Positions 33,540-46,135 of a DNA stretch of 64,000 nt are shown piece by piece. This DNA is from Lonicera japonica (taxonomy: Eukaryota; Streptophyta; Magnoliopsida; Dipsacales; Caprifoliaceae). The stretch is taken from positions 62,001-126,000 of the forward strand of contig JAKCWG010000831.1 in NCBI GenBank assembly GCA_021464415.1. The letters run 5' to 3'. The first letter of the stretch is position 1. Each line of letters opens with the position of its first letter. The notes beneath the pieces were generated by a model that was not told the DNA's origin, did not search any database, and saw nothing but the letters and a program-made list of their open reading frames with translations. Made by a program: the position numbers and the translations under genes.

Positions 33540-33840
33540 AACTGAAAATATGAGGCTGTCATTTGAGATGACACGAACACAGTTTCCTATACAATTAAGT
33601 TTTGCTTTGACATAAACAAGTCACAAGGACAAACAATCCCCACGTGGGAATCTATCTCTTGACCACGTGTTCAGCCATGGATAACTATAAGTTACTTTAT
33701 CAAGGGGAGTCTCTAAGAGTTCAACCAAAGCTTTGGCCAAAAAGGATTTCATTCACAATAAGGTTGGAGTTCATACAAAAAATGTTGTTTACAAAGAAGT
33801 TTTACTACAAAATGTCACCCCTTAGGATTTAGTATCATCT
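33540..33840 (+). pseudogene. Helitron helicase (PIF1-like) C-terminal relic
   Basis: Helitrons encode a Rep/helicase that drives rolling-circle transposition. Translation in shifting frames gives SFEMTRTQFPIQLSFALT, then INKSQGQTIPHVGIYL, then a block resembling the LYVALSRGVSRSTTKV motif in decayed form, then GVHTKNVVYKEVL. This is the C-terminal motif order of plant Helitron helicases. At least three frameshifts and a damaged arginine-finger region exclude activity. Upstream helicase and Rep motifs were not found; the region just left (33400-33540) may be further decayed helicase. Confidence 0.8.
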
Positions 33841-34084
33841 TGAGGAGTTGTTATCATTTTTTTAATGAATAACATTATTTTTCTTCCCATTGTTATAATT
33901 TTTGAATAATTTCCCTATTGTTTTCTTCAATCTCAACATTGCATTTAGTTACAAATAGGCAAAAATATTATCCTCTAACATAATAGGCTTTAAGTTATTA
34001 ATTATTTATTAGATTTACTTATCATTTGACTATGCTTATAACTGATACTTTGTATTATATAGTAATTTCTTTTAAATCGTAACA

Positions 34085-34121
34085 GGAATTGCACATGCAT
34101 TGTGTGTGCACCGTTGGCTAG
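34085..34121 (+). mobile_element. Helitron 3' terminus
   Basis: A short imperfect hairpin (GCACA ... TGTGC, 34091-34109) is followed by CTAG at 34118-34121 and then T, as expected for Helitron 3' ends inserted between A and T. It lies 280 bp downstream of the helicase relic in the same orientation. A similar GCATTGTGTGTGCACCG string recurs at about 34396. Confidence 0.55.
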
Positions 34122-34688
34122 TATATATATATATATGGTAAATTATGAATATCCATTCGATAACTCTATATAAATTATATCAAAATATGGACTCGAATTC
34201 GGAATGGATTAGAATTTTCGAATATTTATTTACAACACTCCCTAACAACAACCTTATTTTAATTGGTGGAAAAAGGTTTGCTTGCTTTTCTTGAAAAAAA
34301 AAACCTTTTTAGTTAAATTGTTTTGCATTGCCAAGGGTTGAACTCGTGATCAACTGCATCAAACTGTGCTTACCATCCATTCTTAAACAAATAGCATTGT
34401 GTGTGCACCGCTGGACCAAACACAGTAAAATATTTTATAACAACAACCTTATTTTAATTAGTACACTTTTTTAATACAAACTTCTTCTACATAATGTAAC
34501 ATATATTTATATATGTACATCAGGCCAAAAATACCAGGGGTCCCTTAGTACGTCGTGGGGGTCCTAGGCGACGACCTGGGCCGGTCCTCATAGAAGTTCA
34601 AGATTCATTAAACAAAATGAAAAAACAAAAACAAAAAAGAAATGTGGGTCGAAAAAATTCAATTTATAGCCCTTGCGGAAGAACCTAA
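34122..34688. other. Intergenic, no gene seen
   Basis: Contains the second GCATTGTGTGTGCACCG string and a short GC-rich stretch (34545-34590). No coding evidence. Confidence 0.5.
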
Positions 34689-34696
34689 ACAAAATT

Positions 34697-35208
34697 GAGG
34701 GGTGTTGTGACAAAACCGAAAACCGAACGGCCGAACCATACAAAGCCGAACAGTTCCATAAAAAATTGAAAACAAAAAAAACATAAAACCGAATGTGTTT
34801 GGTTCGAGTTTGAGGTGTGGTATTATAAAACCGAACTGAACTAAACCGAATTATTGAATATGTTACTTCAAAAATAATGTTACTTCACTATTTAAAATTT
34901 TATGTTCCTAAAATTTACAAAATCTAGTTAGAAATCGACTCTTTGGGTTATCATAAATATTGAAACTATATTATAACTGTAAAAGTTAATATTTTTTTAT
35001 CCAAAATAAGTATTTTTCTAACAAAAATAAGTGTTGTCTTACAATTTATTTAGTTTTAAAAAATATATATGAAAACCGAAATAAACTGAACCGAAAAGTT
35101 TGGTTCAGATTTGGGTTTGAAATATTTAAAAACCGAAACCAAACTTTCAAATTTAGTTTGAGTTTCGATATGCTAATTTTTACCCCAACCGAAACCGAAA
35201 ACATCCCT
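34697..35208. mobile_element. hAT-type MITE with AACCGAA repeats
   Basis: Ends GAGGGGTGTTG and ACATCCCT are inverted. 8-bp flanks ACAAAATT (34689-34696) and ACAAAATC (35209-35216) differ at one base. Many CCGAAC/AACCGAA motifs cluster in both halves and on both strands, like subterminal motifs of hAT elements. No transposase. Confidence 0.65.
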
Positions 35209-35216
35209 ACAAAATC

Positions 35217-35519
35217 TACTACATTGCAAGCTCTATCATTAAAAAAGGGCGGTATTATTTACACCCCCCATATTTGTCACAAATACCTCCTTGTCACAAA
35301 CACCCCCTAAGATAAATTTCTAATCACTAACACTCTCTTAAGACTCGCCTAATGAGAGGTGAGTGCAATTACACACCTCGCCCCACTTGGGGAGAGTCTG
35401 TTTATAATAACTCACCTAACGTCAGACAATGAATTGAAGTACCAAGAAATTGGTATAATTTATCATGTTAGTTTAGAAATTAAAAGATATATATTATCAC
35501 TAATTCTTATATTTTAAAT
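35217..35519. other. Intergenic, nothing recognised
   Basis: Short C-rich then AT-rich sequence without features. Confidence 0.5.
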
Positions 35520-36665
35520 GTATTTCAGGTGTTAAAAAAAGATTGGAGAAGATTGAGAAAAATAGAGAAATTAAAGTAAATGAAGACAACTAAAGTGCTC
35601 AATACTTCTAGGACGCATAACTTTTTACTCGGAATTCCAAATAATGCAATTCTTTAGGCTAAATTAAAGATAATTTCGAAAGTTATAACTTTGCGGTTCA
35701 ATATTTTTTCAAATTCATCCATTTCGAAAAAATTACAACGCAAAATTCTACAAATAAAAAGGACAAAAATTCATTGTATTTAAGTATGGGCCCAAGCCCA
35801 TTCCTGCATCCATTCAGCTGAGCCTTAAAATACCCAGTAACCCATTGACCAAGTGGACCAATCCAAAGCCATAGCCCAAGTCTAATTGGCCCATTACTAA
35901 AGGTTATGTCCAATTAAATAATTCAAGGCCCATGTCTTGATTTAAGCCAACCCTACAGTCACTAACAATTATTTAAAGAGCAATAGAGCAGCAAATTAAG
36001 GGTGGCGGTGCACAGCAAGAAGGACTGCCAAGCACAGTGCCTTGCCGCATTCTTCTTCTCTCTTCTTTATTTTACTTTTTTTATTCTTTTGCTTTGGAGA
36101 TTTAAAGATTGGAAGATTTAATTTATATTTATGCTAAGTAAGTTTGTTTTTAATTTTATTTGCTATTTAATTTATTCTATGTTAGCGTAGATTTGTGCTA
36201 GGGTTAGGATGAGTATATTTAATTGATTTCATTGCACTTTATCATATCAATTTGAATTCTCATTAATTTTTGGTGAATTCATCTTATAATTTGTTGAGAG
36301 CGAATATATACGGTGTGTTTTGATAGATATAATGAGTGTTTTAATCTTATACATAAGTTTGGCTGTAGAAGAATTACAATTGAATTTTATTAATTAATTG
36401 AGCTTTACTTATTTTATTTTTCACAAATAATAGAGTTGAGAGACCAAATTATTGCTAGACAAGAGTAGAGTTGACGCACATAAATGCTTAAGAAGATGAT
36501 ATTAAATATATGACTCCGAAACCCTATAAACTGATTCGTGTGTTTTATTTAATTTGCTTGATTATCATAAATTTTCTTAGCTAGATTAGTTTTTGTGAAA
36601 AGTTAATAAGACATAATAAGTTTTTTGTTACACACTATACTATAAACTGCGTGCGCTTGCGAGTA
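35520..36665 (+). mobile_element. Athila-like LTR (3' part), left edge approximate
   Basis: The end CACACTATACTATAAACTGC followed by GTGCGCTTGCGAGTA directly precedes a canonical Ty3 primer-binding site, as in Athila-type elements. Upstream features such as CGCATAACTTTTTACTCGGAA fit this group. The 5' boundary was not identified and no coding interior follows. Confidence 0.5.
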
Positions 36666-36684
36666 TGGCGCCGTTGCCAAGGGA
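36666..36684 (+). promoter_or_regulatory. Ty3/Athila-type primer-binding site
   Basis: TGGCGCCGTTGCCAAGGGA closely matches the common plant Ty3 site TGGCGCCGTTGCCGGGGA. Confidence 0.8.
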
Positions 36685-37852
36685 CTCTAATTTAATCTTG
36701 TTAATTTAGTAATTAAATTTCCTTCTACTAATTTTCTTCTTAAAAAAAAGAAAAAAATAAACAATTCATTGATTTTTGGGGTAATTAAAGGATCTGGACG
36801 AAATAATATATTCAGCCTTAGTTTTAGGATAACATAGTCACGATTTTGGTGGATACCCCGATTTTCCATTAAAGAAAAAAAAATTATAGGGATCGTATTG
36901 CCTAGGTTGAGTTTAGGATTTTTATCAAAACAATTTGAGATTTGATAAACGGAATTAAAATCCTATGTCAAATCAAATTTTAGTACTGTCGAAACCTTGT
37001 TGTGTTTACTAGTAGTTAAATCAATCAAGCAATCACAAATAAACAATCCACAACAGAAGGAATTTACAAGGTATCCATACTTGCGTAAAACTAATCTCAG
37101 GGATTAATCGACATTACTTCACTATGATCAAAATGGAATTACAAACTCGATGACTTACAAAAAATCCTTCCTCACAATTTACGCAGTAGTCCCGTCAATC
37201 CTTTGAATGTATAATCTAACAGCAGCTGTCGTGGCATATGGGCTTTTTGCTTTTCCGACTTAACCTACGTCGCCTCCTTCTATGCACTTGATCACAATCC
37301 TACACCTCTGTCTGCGATCTCCCTTATTGCGTGTTCGCCACTTCACTCACCCCAACTCCAATCGCAACAAAAGACACTCCTGCATGACCGTGAAAGTTTG
37401 GAACCCTAATTCTTAAATTTGAATAACACTAGGATCTTTTATAGCATGTAAACAAAACTTTAGGTAGTGTTTTAAAACTATCAAAAAGTGATTCTAGTGT
37501 ATGGAATATTTTTTGTCTAAAAAAACTCTCTAAAATCATGTATATTTGACCCAAACTAATAGTTATATTTATAGGAAAAAATATAGAGTCAATATTTTTT
37601 AGAATAGACTAAAAATATATAAAAAAAAATTGAAATAAAAATACGTACCCAGTAAATTAAGCACCAAATCGGTCCAGTACCAAAAATAATACAGGTCCAA
37701 AATTTGAAAAAGTAAGTTCATGGAAATTCTACCCGCCGGACAGGTCCAAGATGAGTAAATGTACCGGGTCCGAATTTTCAAAAAGGCGACTGCTGTTTTC
37801 TTCCCTTGCTCCATGTGGCCGAGAAAAGGAATGGTAATAATATAAGGCCATC
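36685..37852. other. Degraded retroelement interior or intergenic
   Basis: Follows the primer-binding site, but gag could not be translated. 36990-37390 contains non-coding repeat-like sequence of unknown class. Confidence 0.45.
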
Positions 37853-37855
37853 TCC

Positions 37856-38251
37856 AATGGTGTTTCTACCCAAGCAAATTTCTATGATAGAAATGAATAA
37901 TAGAAAAAAAATTCTCCAATGGGCATTTCTATCTCTATTTCTATCCTAGGTGGATGTCTATTGGGATTGGGAATTTCTATCACCATTTCTACATGTAGAA
38001 ATGGTGATAGAAATTCTCTATGTGACATGGCAAATTTTCATTGGTTGTTATGCACCCACTAATTCTCTCTCTTCATTAAATAGGGGACAAAGTGAGGAAG
38101 AAATTGAACAATAGAAATCACCATTGGAGACCATATTTTCTATTCTTCTACACCAATATAAATATATTGCCAATAGATATAGAAATATAATAAAATAATA
38201 TTGACACATAGGATAGAAATGCAAAAATAGAAAACATCATTGGAGATGGCC
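37856..38251. mobile_element. PIF/Harbinger (Tourist-like) MITE
   Basis: Terminal inverted repeats GGCCATCTCCAATG (right end CATTGGAGATGGCC) with a TAA target duplication on both sides (37853-37855 and 38252-38254). The interior is rich in TTTCTAT/ATAGAAAT motifs in both orientations, including the palindrome ATTTCTACATGTAGAAAT. 396 bp, non-coding. Confidence 0.88.
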
Positions 38252-38254
38252 TAA

Positions 38255-39816
38255 TGGGCTTGACCCATGAAATTGCCTTGATTTAATGAAGCTGGCACGT
38301 GGCTTTTGTTTAAAGAATTTTGAGTTTTGACTTCTCAAACTTGTTCAAACTTTCTTTTTTATTTAATCATTTATTAAATAAAAACTTTTCTTTTTCTTTT
38401 TATTTTATCGTATTAAATCCATTTGATCACTAATTCGATTTGAATTTTAGAAATAATTTTATGAAACATGTTAAACATAAAAAAAAAAGTTACCTAATAA
38501 TTTGTGTTGAGGGGGTTTTTCGAATTTCGGTAAAACTCGATAAAAATACTTAAAAATAGATTTGATTCAAAAGCTTTTTAATTCGAATTTTAAGCTCAAC
38601 CACCACCTATAGTTTGAATCAAACCAAATAACCAACTTACCTTGAATCCTGAATTATGTACGGCGCATCCAATAAGTTCGGCGAGTTTTCGTTAATTGTC
38701 ACATCTTCAAATCTTCAATTTGACTTAAACAATTACAATGAAAAAATTATTTTTGGCACCGAAATTAAGCCAACTAAAAATATAAACCTAACACCCCTTT
38801 GACTGTAATTATTGTCTGAAGAGAATCTTTTCATAAATAAAAAATTCAACGTACTCAAACAAACCCTGAAGTATTCATCATAATGCACCTCCATAATTGT
38901 TATTTTGCACACACGCACTATCATCATGCATTATTACAAGTGTAAAATTACCCAATTCAATTCGAAAATACTACTTAGTGAGTAGGGAGTTGACTCATCT
39001 AGGTCAACATAAACCGAAAGCTCTTATTTTAACTCTCCTTAGCCAAGTACCAATCGAGGTATATCGAGTGACGAGAATACTCACGTACCCGGCACGTATA
39101 TCAAAAGATCCTTGCACATACTTGTCTTTAAGGTATATAGTAAGACCTAGCGAAATAAGAGGGAGCCTAAACCTTACCCTTTAAACTTCGCTGCATATAG
39201 GGCGAGTCAACCTAGTACACGTGAATTTTGCATGTTTTCTTGACCGTCAGTCCTGAGAAATAATGAATCAATATGCTTGCCATGCAAAACGAACTTTTCA
39301 GTTTTGGTAAGTATGGCCGGGAATGTCCAATCTCGTCCATAGAAATTCATCATTATTCGATGAGAATTTTTTCTATCATTACTTCCATGAAAAACAATTC
39401 TAAGAGGAGAGAATTTCACGGTTTTACAAATTTTTTTCCAAAATATGTTTTCTAAAAAAGAGTTATTTTCTAAAAACAAGTTTTTAAAAAATGATTTCAA
39501 AATTAGAAGGTTAAAAGGGCACCCTGGAGTTGCTTAATCATACCCTAAATTTATCTACAGGGCTCTCAAGTTGATACTGATGGTCTGTTTTTGTTTAAAC
39601 AAAAAAAAGTAATTTTTAATTTTTCTTTTCGTTGCGTCACACTCTTTTCCGAGAATTACACAATCAATTGGTAAAAGGTATCAGCTATCTAGAAATGACC
39701 CGCGGTCCTTATCTCCGTATTTTTTTACCCCTCTTAGGTGTTGTCGAAATACATTAGCCGGTTGGGCTGGTAGAAATCATACAGGTAAACTTACTCGACC
39801 AGATTCACCTCTCATC
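38255..39816. other. Intergenic and probable retroelement leader
   Basis: No gene at 38255-39530. 39620-39816 probably belongs to the untranslated leader of the Tat/Ogre-like element whose gag starts at 39817. Confidence 0.45.
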
Positions 39817-42800
39817 ATGCCGCCACGATGTAATCTCAACTCCTAGAATGATCATATTGGGGTTAATAAAGGTGGGGTTAACGACACTAAGGGTCAGCAC
39901 AATGTAGCGGATCCACCGCCCAGTCCTATTTTACCAGTCAACCCTAAAGCCTTAACTCCAGAACAACTTTACTCGATGATATTGGGTTTAATCGAGTCCT
40001 TGAGCACCATGACCAATCAACAGAGGGCCACCCAGGCTCGTCTGGATACTTAACTTACTGAATCGAATCAACCAAATCCTAACCACCATTCACAATGAAG
40101 GCCAACTTCAATTGATTCTCTAGGCTCACTAAACGTCCCACCAGCTCCCCCACAACACCAAGGCCCACCCGCATAAAATACTGTTAATGTGTGGCTCCGT
40201 CTTGAACACAACCAACCCCGACAGCAACATAACCCACTTTTCGAAGGCACAAGCAAGATTCGTATATGGGATAATATGCTGAATCAGTAGTTGAACAAAG
40301 CTAAGGAAAATAAGGCCATCACTCTATTGAAGGAACAAATGAAGGCTTTAAATCAAAAGGTGACATATAAAGCTGATCATATGGCTGATCTCTAAAATTT
40401 GTCTCTCTTCCCAGAAGCTAGGTTGCCAGTTGGTTTTAAACTCCCAAATGTTGAAAATTTCATGGGAAATAGCCTACCTCATTTTCATCTTAAAGCCTAT
40501 ACCCGTACTATGTAGCTGTATGGGCTAAATGAGACTTACTTGACTTAGGGTTTCCACCATACTTTGATAGGCTTGCACACAGTTGATTTTTTGGGTTGGA
40601 GAAGCGTAGGGTGGCAGATTGGAAGAGTATTGTGAAGGAATTTATGGAACACTACAAGTTGAACGAGGAGCTAAAAGTTACTCGTAAGCACCTCGAAATG
40701 ACTAAGCAGCGAGGGAACAAAAGCGTTAGTGACTTCATCACATGTTGGAGGGAATTTGCCTCGAATATGATTGATCGGGTCTCTGAGGAAAAATATATGG
40801 GGTTAACTATCAAGAATTTCAAGCCCAATATCCGAAATGGCATAGGGCGTCAATATTTTAAAACATATAAGGCTCTGATGCACTTGGCAAACAAAATTGA
40901 AGAAGAGCTCGCGAAAGCCGCTGAGGCCAAGAAAGCATCTTCTCAGTATAAGAAATATGCTTCTGCTGTTAATCATGTGTGGTCTTATCATAATTCGGGT
41001 CCTTACCAGCAAACCAATTATCAGTATCCACAAGAACGGGGGTCTGTGCCTAACCAGGGGTTTATTAATCAAGCTCAAAATACTATGAGGCCAAGAAATC
41101 AATGGTTTACTCGCCTTCCACCTTCATTAAGAATGACTTTAGCCGCACGGCACACTATCCAAGATTTGATCGAAGCAAAAAAAATTCATAACCCTCAGAT
41201 TCCAAATATTATGAAGAATTCACTCCCTAACTATGGAGGGAGGATTAATCCCTTGCTAGCTGAAAGGGTAGAAGATGACCCCGTCTCCCTAATTAAGCTT
41301 GTAAGGAATAAAGGAGAAGAAGTTATGGCATCGTACCGTGTTGAAAATCCTATAGGCCGGGGTTTGCTAAAAAAGAAAGAAGAAGACTTGGAGAGCATGT
41401 TCCGAGAGATGTTGAAAGAAACTTCATACCAAGTTGTGCAAGTTTCGGAAGAACCAATGTATAATCCTTGCGTTAGCAAGTGGATGAAATAAATGAAAAT
41501 ATTGCCCGTCCAAGGGCTAGGCATGAACAACCAGGGCATTGTTGAGCCATTATTGTCAATACCTAACTACGCAGGCATGGTTTGGGTTACCAGGAGAAGA
41601 AGGTAAAAATTGGCTAGGACGCGCTAAGTAGAAAGTGTTCTATTTCAAGGAAGGCTACTCGATTACATGTTAATGTAGTTAGCTTTTACTGGTTAAAGAT
41701 TACGTCATAATCTGATACAGCCAAAGAGTAGAATTTAGCTAGATGGGTGCAATAATTCACACGCTTGGGAAAAGTTTACCAAGCACAATAAAAGAAAAAA
41801 AAGAAATAAAGAGAGGAGGCTCAACCCGAAGGGAGCTAAGTCGTTGATCAGTTGAAGAAAACTCAGGCCCAAATATCTATTTGGGGATTACTGGTCTCTT
41901 CTAAATCGCATCGAGCGGCGCTCCTTAAGATTATGGATGAGGGTATAGTCTCAATAGAATCAACTCCTAAACACTTAACTGCCATGATCAGGACCTTGAG
42001 TCTGCAAAACAGTTTATCTTTCTTAGATGAAGACTTATCACCGCTGGGGTGAAATCATGATTTGGCTCTCCATATATCCATTGAAACTAGATGAATGGTA
42101 GTCTCGAATGTGCTCTTACAGATAGTGGGGAAACCATAAACACCTGTCCACTTAAAACTTTCAAAGCCTTGGAACTAGATGAAAATAGCTTGAAAGAATC
42201 CCCGGTAATGGTAATGGCTTATGATAATACCAAAAGGGTAGAATTGAGTTTACTAAATGGGCCAATCAAATTTCTCATTGAATTCCAAGTTATCGACATA
42301 CCATAAGCTTTAACATATTGCTCAGACGCACAAGGATCCACTAGGTAAGGCCTCTACCATCTTCCCTACATCAAAAGATCAAGATCCTGGTAGGGGATGA
42401 GATTATTGTGATACATGGTGATTATGATAAAATCATAATGCTTAAGGACACATCAGTCTTAGGCATGTGAAGTCGAGATGTGTAATTAGGAGGTTTTTAA
42501 TGTGAACTGAGGGTACAGGCTTTGTCTACATAGAATATCATATACATGTCGCATGATACAGTACCATTTTGAATAAGGGAATTGTTGTTATGATAAACAC
42601 CATGCAATACATGACGGTACGAGGGTTCGGTGATAGGCAGGTTGGAATAACTGAGTTGGTTAAGCCTTACATACAAGGAAGAAAGTATGTCGGGTTGGGT
42701 ATACAGAATTAGGAAAGAGACACAGAAGACGGGTTTACAGAAGGTTGGGGTTGTATAATGGTCAATACTTCCCTTAATGGTTTCTTTATAAAAAAGGGGG

Positions 42801-43105
42801 AAGATTTTTCATTTTATGGGTTCCAAGAGCCGTGGGTTAATTCGAAAGGTGAACGAGTTCTAGGGTTTGAAATCTTTTAGGTCGAAGACTTGTACTACAA
42901 GTTAAGCTGGGTACATTGTGTTCCAAAGCAGGATTACAATACGCCATTTCGGGGCAAGAATGAAGATGAAGAAGCTAAAGATATAGCAAGTATGATGAAG
43001 TACCTATTTTTTGAAGAGCCGATAAAACACATTCAATCCCAAATAGAGACACATCTCATGAAAGTTACTAATGACGCAACTCAAATAACGCGCTTCTATG
43101 TAGCC
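39817..43105 (+). pseudogene. Tat/Ogre-like Ty3 retrotransposon gag-protease relic
   Basis: ATG 39817 opens a frame starting MPPR, as in many plant gag genes. Scattered stops and a frameshift near 40598 follow. The gag core spans about 40410-40940 (PVGFKLPNVENFMG, then HLKAYTRTM, then WKSIVKEFMEHYKLN, LEMTKQRGNKSVSDFITCWR and SEEKYMGL). From 40596 to 41492 it is a 298-codon open frame. A retropepsin-like segment at about 42091-42306 keeps the catalytic triplet in ALTDSGETINTCPL and continues NGPIKFLIEFQVIDIP before a stop. 42620-43105 is compatible with the protease-RT linker of Tat elements (VGLGIQN) but lacks an identifiable reverse transcriptase. It is interrupted at 43110 by an LTR insertion and resumes at about 44732. 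Confidence 0.8.
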
Positions 43106-43109
43106 CAAG

Positions 43110-44731
43110 TGCAGGCACGTCAAGTTATAGTATAGTCTCGGAAGTCCGAGTGTCGAACCACAGGGAGAATTGAAAAGGGATGGAATGGATTACGGATTAA
43201 AGTGTTTTCTGATTCTTGTAAGTTGAAAAGGTTGTAGAACAATGGAAATTTAAAACAGTTGTGAAAATTAATAAGAAAGCACTAAGGTATGTGGAGGTTA
43301 GTTACAATATAAGAGAGACGGTGATCAGTAGCTCATTCAAAGATTTCAACACAAGGTTTCTCGAGATATGGGAAACGTTGGTGTATCTCTCAATAGCAAA
43401 GGGTGCGACGCTAGACGACTCATTCCCGAATTGAAGCTATATCAAGAGAGAGACGAACAACATTCCACCAAAGACAAGGTTATCATTCCTACCTCTTAGC
43501 TACGGGTGTGAAGCAAGGCAACCCATTCCCGATGAAGCTAATCCGAGATAGATATGACAAACTCATCATAAAAAGATTTAACATAAAGCAAGTGTGGTAA
43601 TCTCATGATTTAAAGAATGAAAATTAGAAAGTGAATCCTAACAATGAAATGGAATGAAGTTTATGGGATAAATTAGTCAATTCATCATTTATTATTTATG
43701 GTAGAAAACAAAGAGTCTAAGTATCACATAAAGTGTAAGAAGCACTCAATGTATCAATAAATGAATAAAAAATGAGATTAACAAATTTATAATCCATCTA
43801 TGGAGTTTTAAGAACTATTCATAATTTCTACGAAGAGGAAAAAAGCTCCATGGATGGGGGAAAAAGACTACAAGCTTTTCTAGAACCATGTAAATATGTT
43901 GTATGTTCATTAACAACCAAGAACTAAATATAAAAGGCATATAAAGTCTTAACTTAATATGAAAATACCTAGAAAGCTTGAAATAATGGAAGATATGATG
44001 AAGAAAAGGATTCGCAAATATTTATCAAACTTTAAACATGGATTGAGCCATTAATCACCGAAAATTATATCGCGAATCACCTCCGTAACCTTAGTAATAG
44101 ACTACTCCATAATAAATGAAAGAACAAATATTATAGAAGAAGAAATCATTCTTACAAATTAAACACTTACAATGGAAAATGAAGAACAATACTCAAGAGC
44201 TCCCCCTTCTCTCTAGAACTTCTAAGTGTTAAAAACTAGATATCTTTATTTTAAGCTAAGAGAAATAATATATATTAAAAGGTTGCAAAATATCTAACTA
44301 AATATCTAAAATAGCTTGAACCACTAAAATAGCCCATTTTGGGTGTGAAATGGCCAAGTTGCCAGGGCCATGATCGATCATGGTTATGCCCATGATCGAT
44401 CATGGAAGTGCTCTGCCAGAAAATTTTGCAAGCCATGATCGATCATGGCTTTGCCCATGACCCATGATCGATCATGGGTCTGGAACTTGTCACTCAGCAC
44501 ATTTGCAAGCTACTAGGCTTGCTCTTGATCACCACCTGCCCTGCCATTGTATCCCAAACCTACGAAAACATGGAATACTACAAAATATACACCAACTTGG
44601 ACCACGTTAGATACAACACTCGCTAAGGCATTAATCTCGAGATAAGTGGATAATTAGGCAGAATTAAAGCAACAAACGCGTCAAGCGACTCCGGGAAGGA
44701 GCTTAGACATGACAATATTATGCGTTTATCA
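43110..44731 (-). mobile_element. Athila-like solo LTR nested in the Tat/Ogre relic
   Basis: On the minus strand it begins TGATAAACGCATAATATTG and ends with CCCTGTGGTTCGACACTCGG, then CTATACTATAACTTGACG and TGCCTGCA. This head and tail are characteristic of plant Athila-type LTRs. Length 1622 bp. The flanking reading frame stops before it and a similar-looking frame resumes after it. The flanking pentamers do not match, so boundaries may be off or decayed. Confidence 0.6.
44368..44478. repeat. Four copies of a 16-bp perfect palindrome
   Basis: CCATGATCGATCATGG occurs at 44368-44383, 44390-44405, 44433-44448 and 44462-44477 (the last extended to an 18-bp palindrome 44461-44478), all within the solo LTR. 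Confidence 0.97.
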
Positions 44732-45289
44732 ACTAATGAAGGCCAGTTGGTTGACCTAGTTGCGTTAAACCCATTTTCAAAACTAAAGGCATGGAATGAG
44801 CTTAACCATTTTTAAACATATTTTTATCTGTTAATTTCATAAAATCCTAGTTTCAGCAGTCTTATTTTACTAAGGAATCACAAAGCATTTGTATCTGGTT
44901 TGGTTTATAAATTGCGGTGCTTATGTAAATATCCAGCCTAAGAGTACTGGATTCGTCAATGCCGGTTTAAATGATTAGATTATGGTACACTATTGACGAA
45001 TGAATCTCGAGGATTACCGGATATCCGATTCCAAACTGAATTAATTAGCTTCCGAAAAACCTTAAATTTTTATAAAAACTCATGTTTTGTTATTTATCAC
45101 TATCAAAACACTTGTTTTGCTATCTACCATTATATATTAAAATCACTTTTCAAACCACACCCACTGCTTTCAAAAATCAAACAGGCGGATTATGAAGCAC
45201 ATGCTTTCTATCCCCACCATAAATCCCATTTTCTAAAAACTATGAATTGTATGCAGTAAAATCAATAAGCATGCGAATCTTCTATTATA
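44732..45289. other. Retroelement remainder, no gene recognised
   Basis: The first 80 bases may continue the interrupted polyprotein (LVDLVALN, WNELNHF). The rest is non-coding and probably belongs to the LTR ending near 45468. Confidence 0.4.
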
Positions 45290-45485
45290 ATTAAGCGCAT
45301 ATCCTATTTAGAGACTGAAAGGGTGAATTGAGTGCCTAACACCTTTTCGCTTAGTAACTTAATCCCCGAACCTTAAAATCAACTAGTTTCATATTGATTA
45401 TGTTTAAGAGGTCATTTAATCTATAGATGTTCTTCTTCAACACACATTTTTGTTTGTTTTGTAAAACAAACTGGTGACTCTGATT
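45290..45485 (+). mobile_element. Tat/Ogre-like LTR 3' end with primer-binding-site motif
   Basis: Contains GAGACTGAAAGGGTGAATT, GAGTGCCTAACACC and TTTTGTAAAACA, followed by AAC and TGGTGACTC (45472-45480). This arrangement is shared with 30.1, 61.1 and 61.9 kb. The LTR start was not located. Confidence 0.55.
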
Positions 45486-46135
45486 TTCTTTACAAACTGT
45501 TATCTTTTTGCAAATTAAAACTAACTATTTTCCAAAAACTGAAGGAATTGCCGTCCGTGAGGACTCGGCCTCAAAAGTGAAGGTTCTCATAGAGGCAATC
45601 TAAGAAGTGTCTGCAAGCCCGGTTTATTATAATAAAACAATTTCATTTATTCACAAGAAGATAATGAAGAAGGGGAAGAATAGTTCAGTGTTCGAGAATG
45701 ATGAAGGATTTGCAAAGAGAAGATCCTATGGTAAAGTGTGAGGAAAAGGGAAAATCTTGACAAAGGCCTTAGGCCAAATTTGTTTTATGATTTTTTGCTC
45801 TGCAAAAAAATAAAATATGAATTACTCTCTATAATTGCCAGATTTTCAAAAAGAATGATCTTTGCATTTGCATTTGCATAGGTCTAGGGGTGAATTGTGC
45901 ACAAAGCATGCTATATAATAACCAATACTTTCGTAAATAAAACATACATTCATTCCCAAAATGCCAATATTTTCATGAGATAATATATGAACATGAGCGA
46001 AAAATAAGATTAAAACTCCGAACAATTGAAACATGGGGTAAGGACCACTCTAAGTTTGTGGTGGAAGATCCAAATGTGGATACTTCAATGGATTGGTACA
46101 TTGAATAAGGCTGTGACTACAATAGATTCCAATGA
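45486..46135. other. Retroelement leader then intergenic, nothing recognised
   Basis: Leader-like sequence after the primer-binding motif; no coding content. Confidence 0.4.

Noticed and set aside
40803..41102. Minus-strand open frames over the Tat-like gag
   Set aside because: Shadows of the plus-strand gag frame with no domain of their own.
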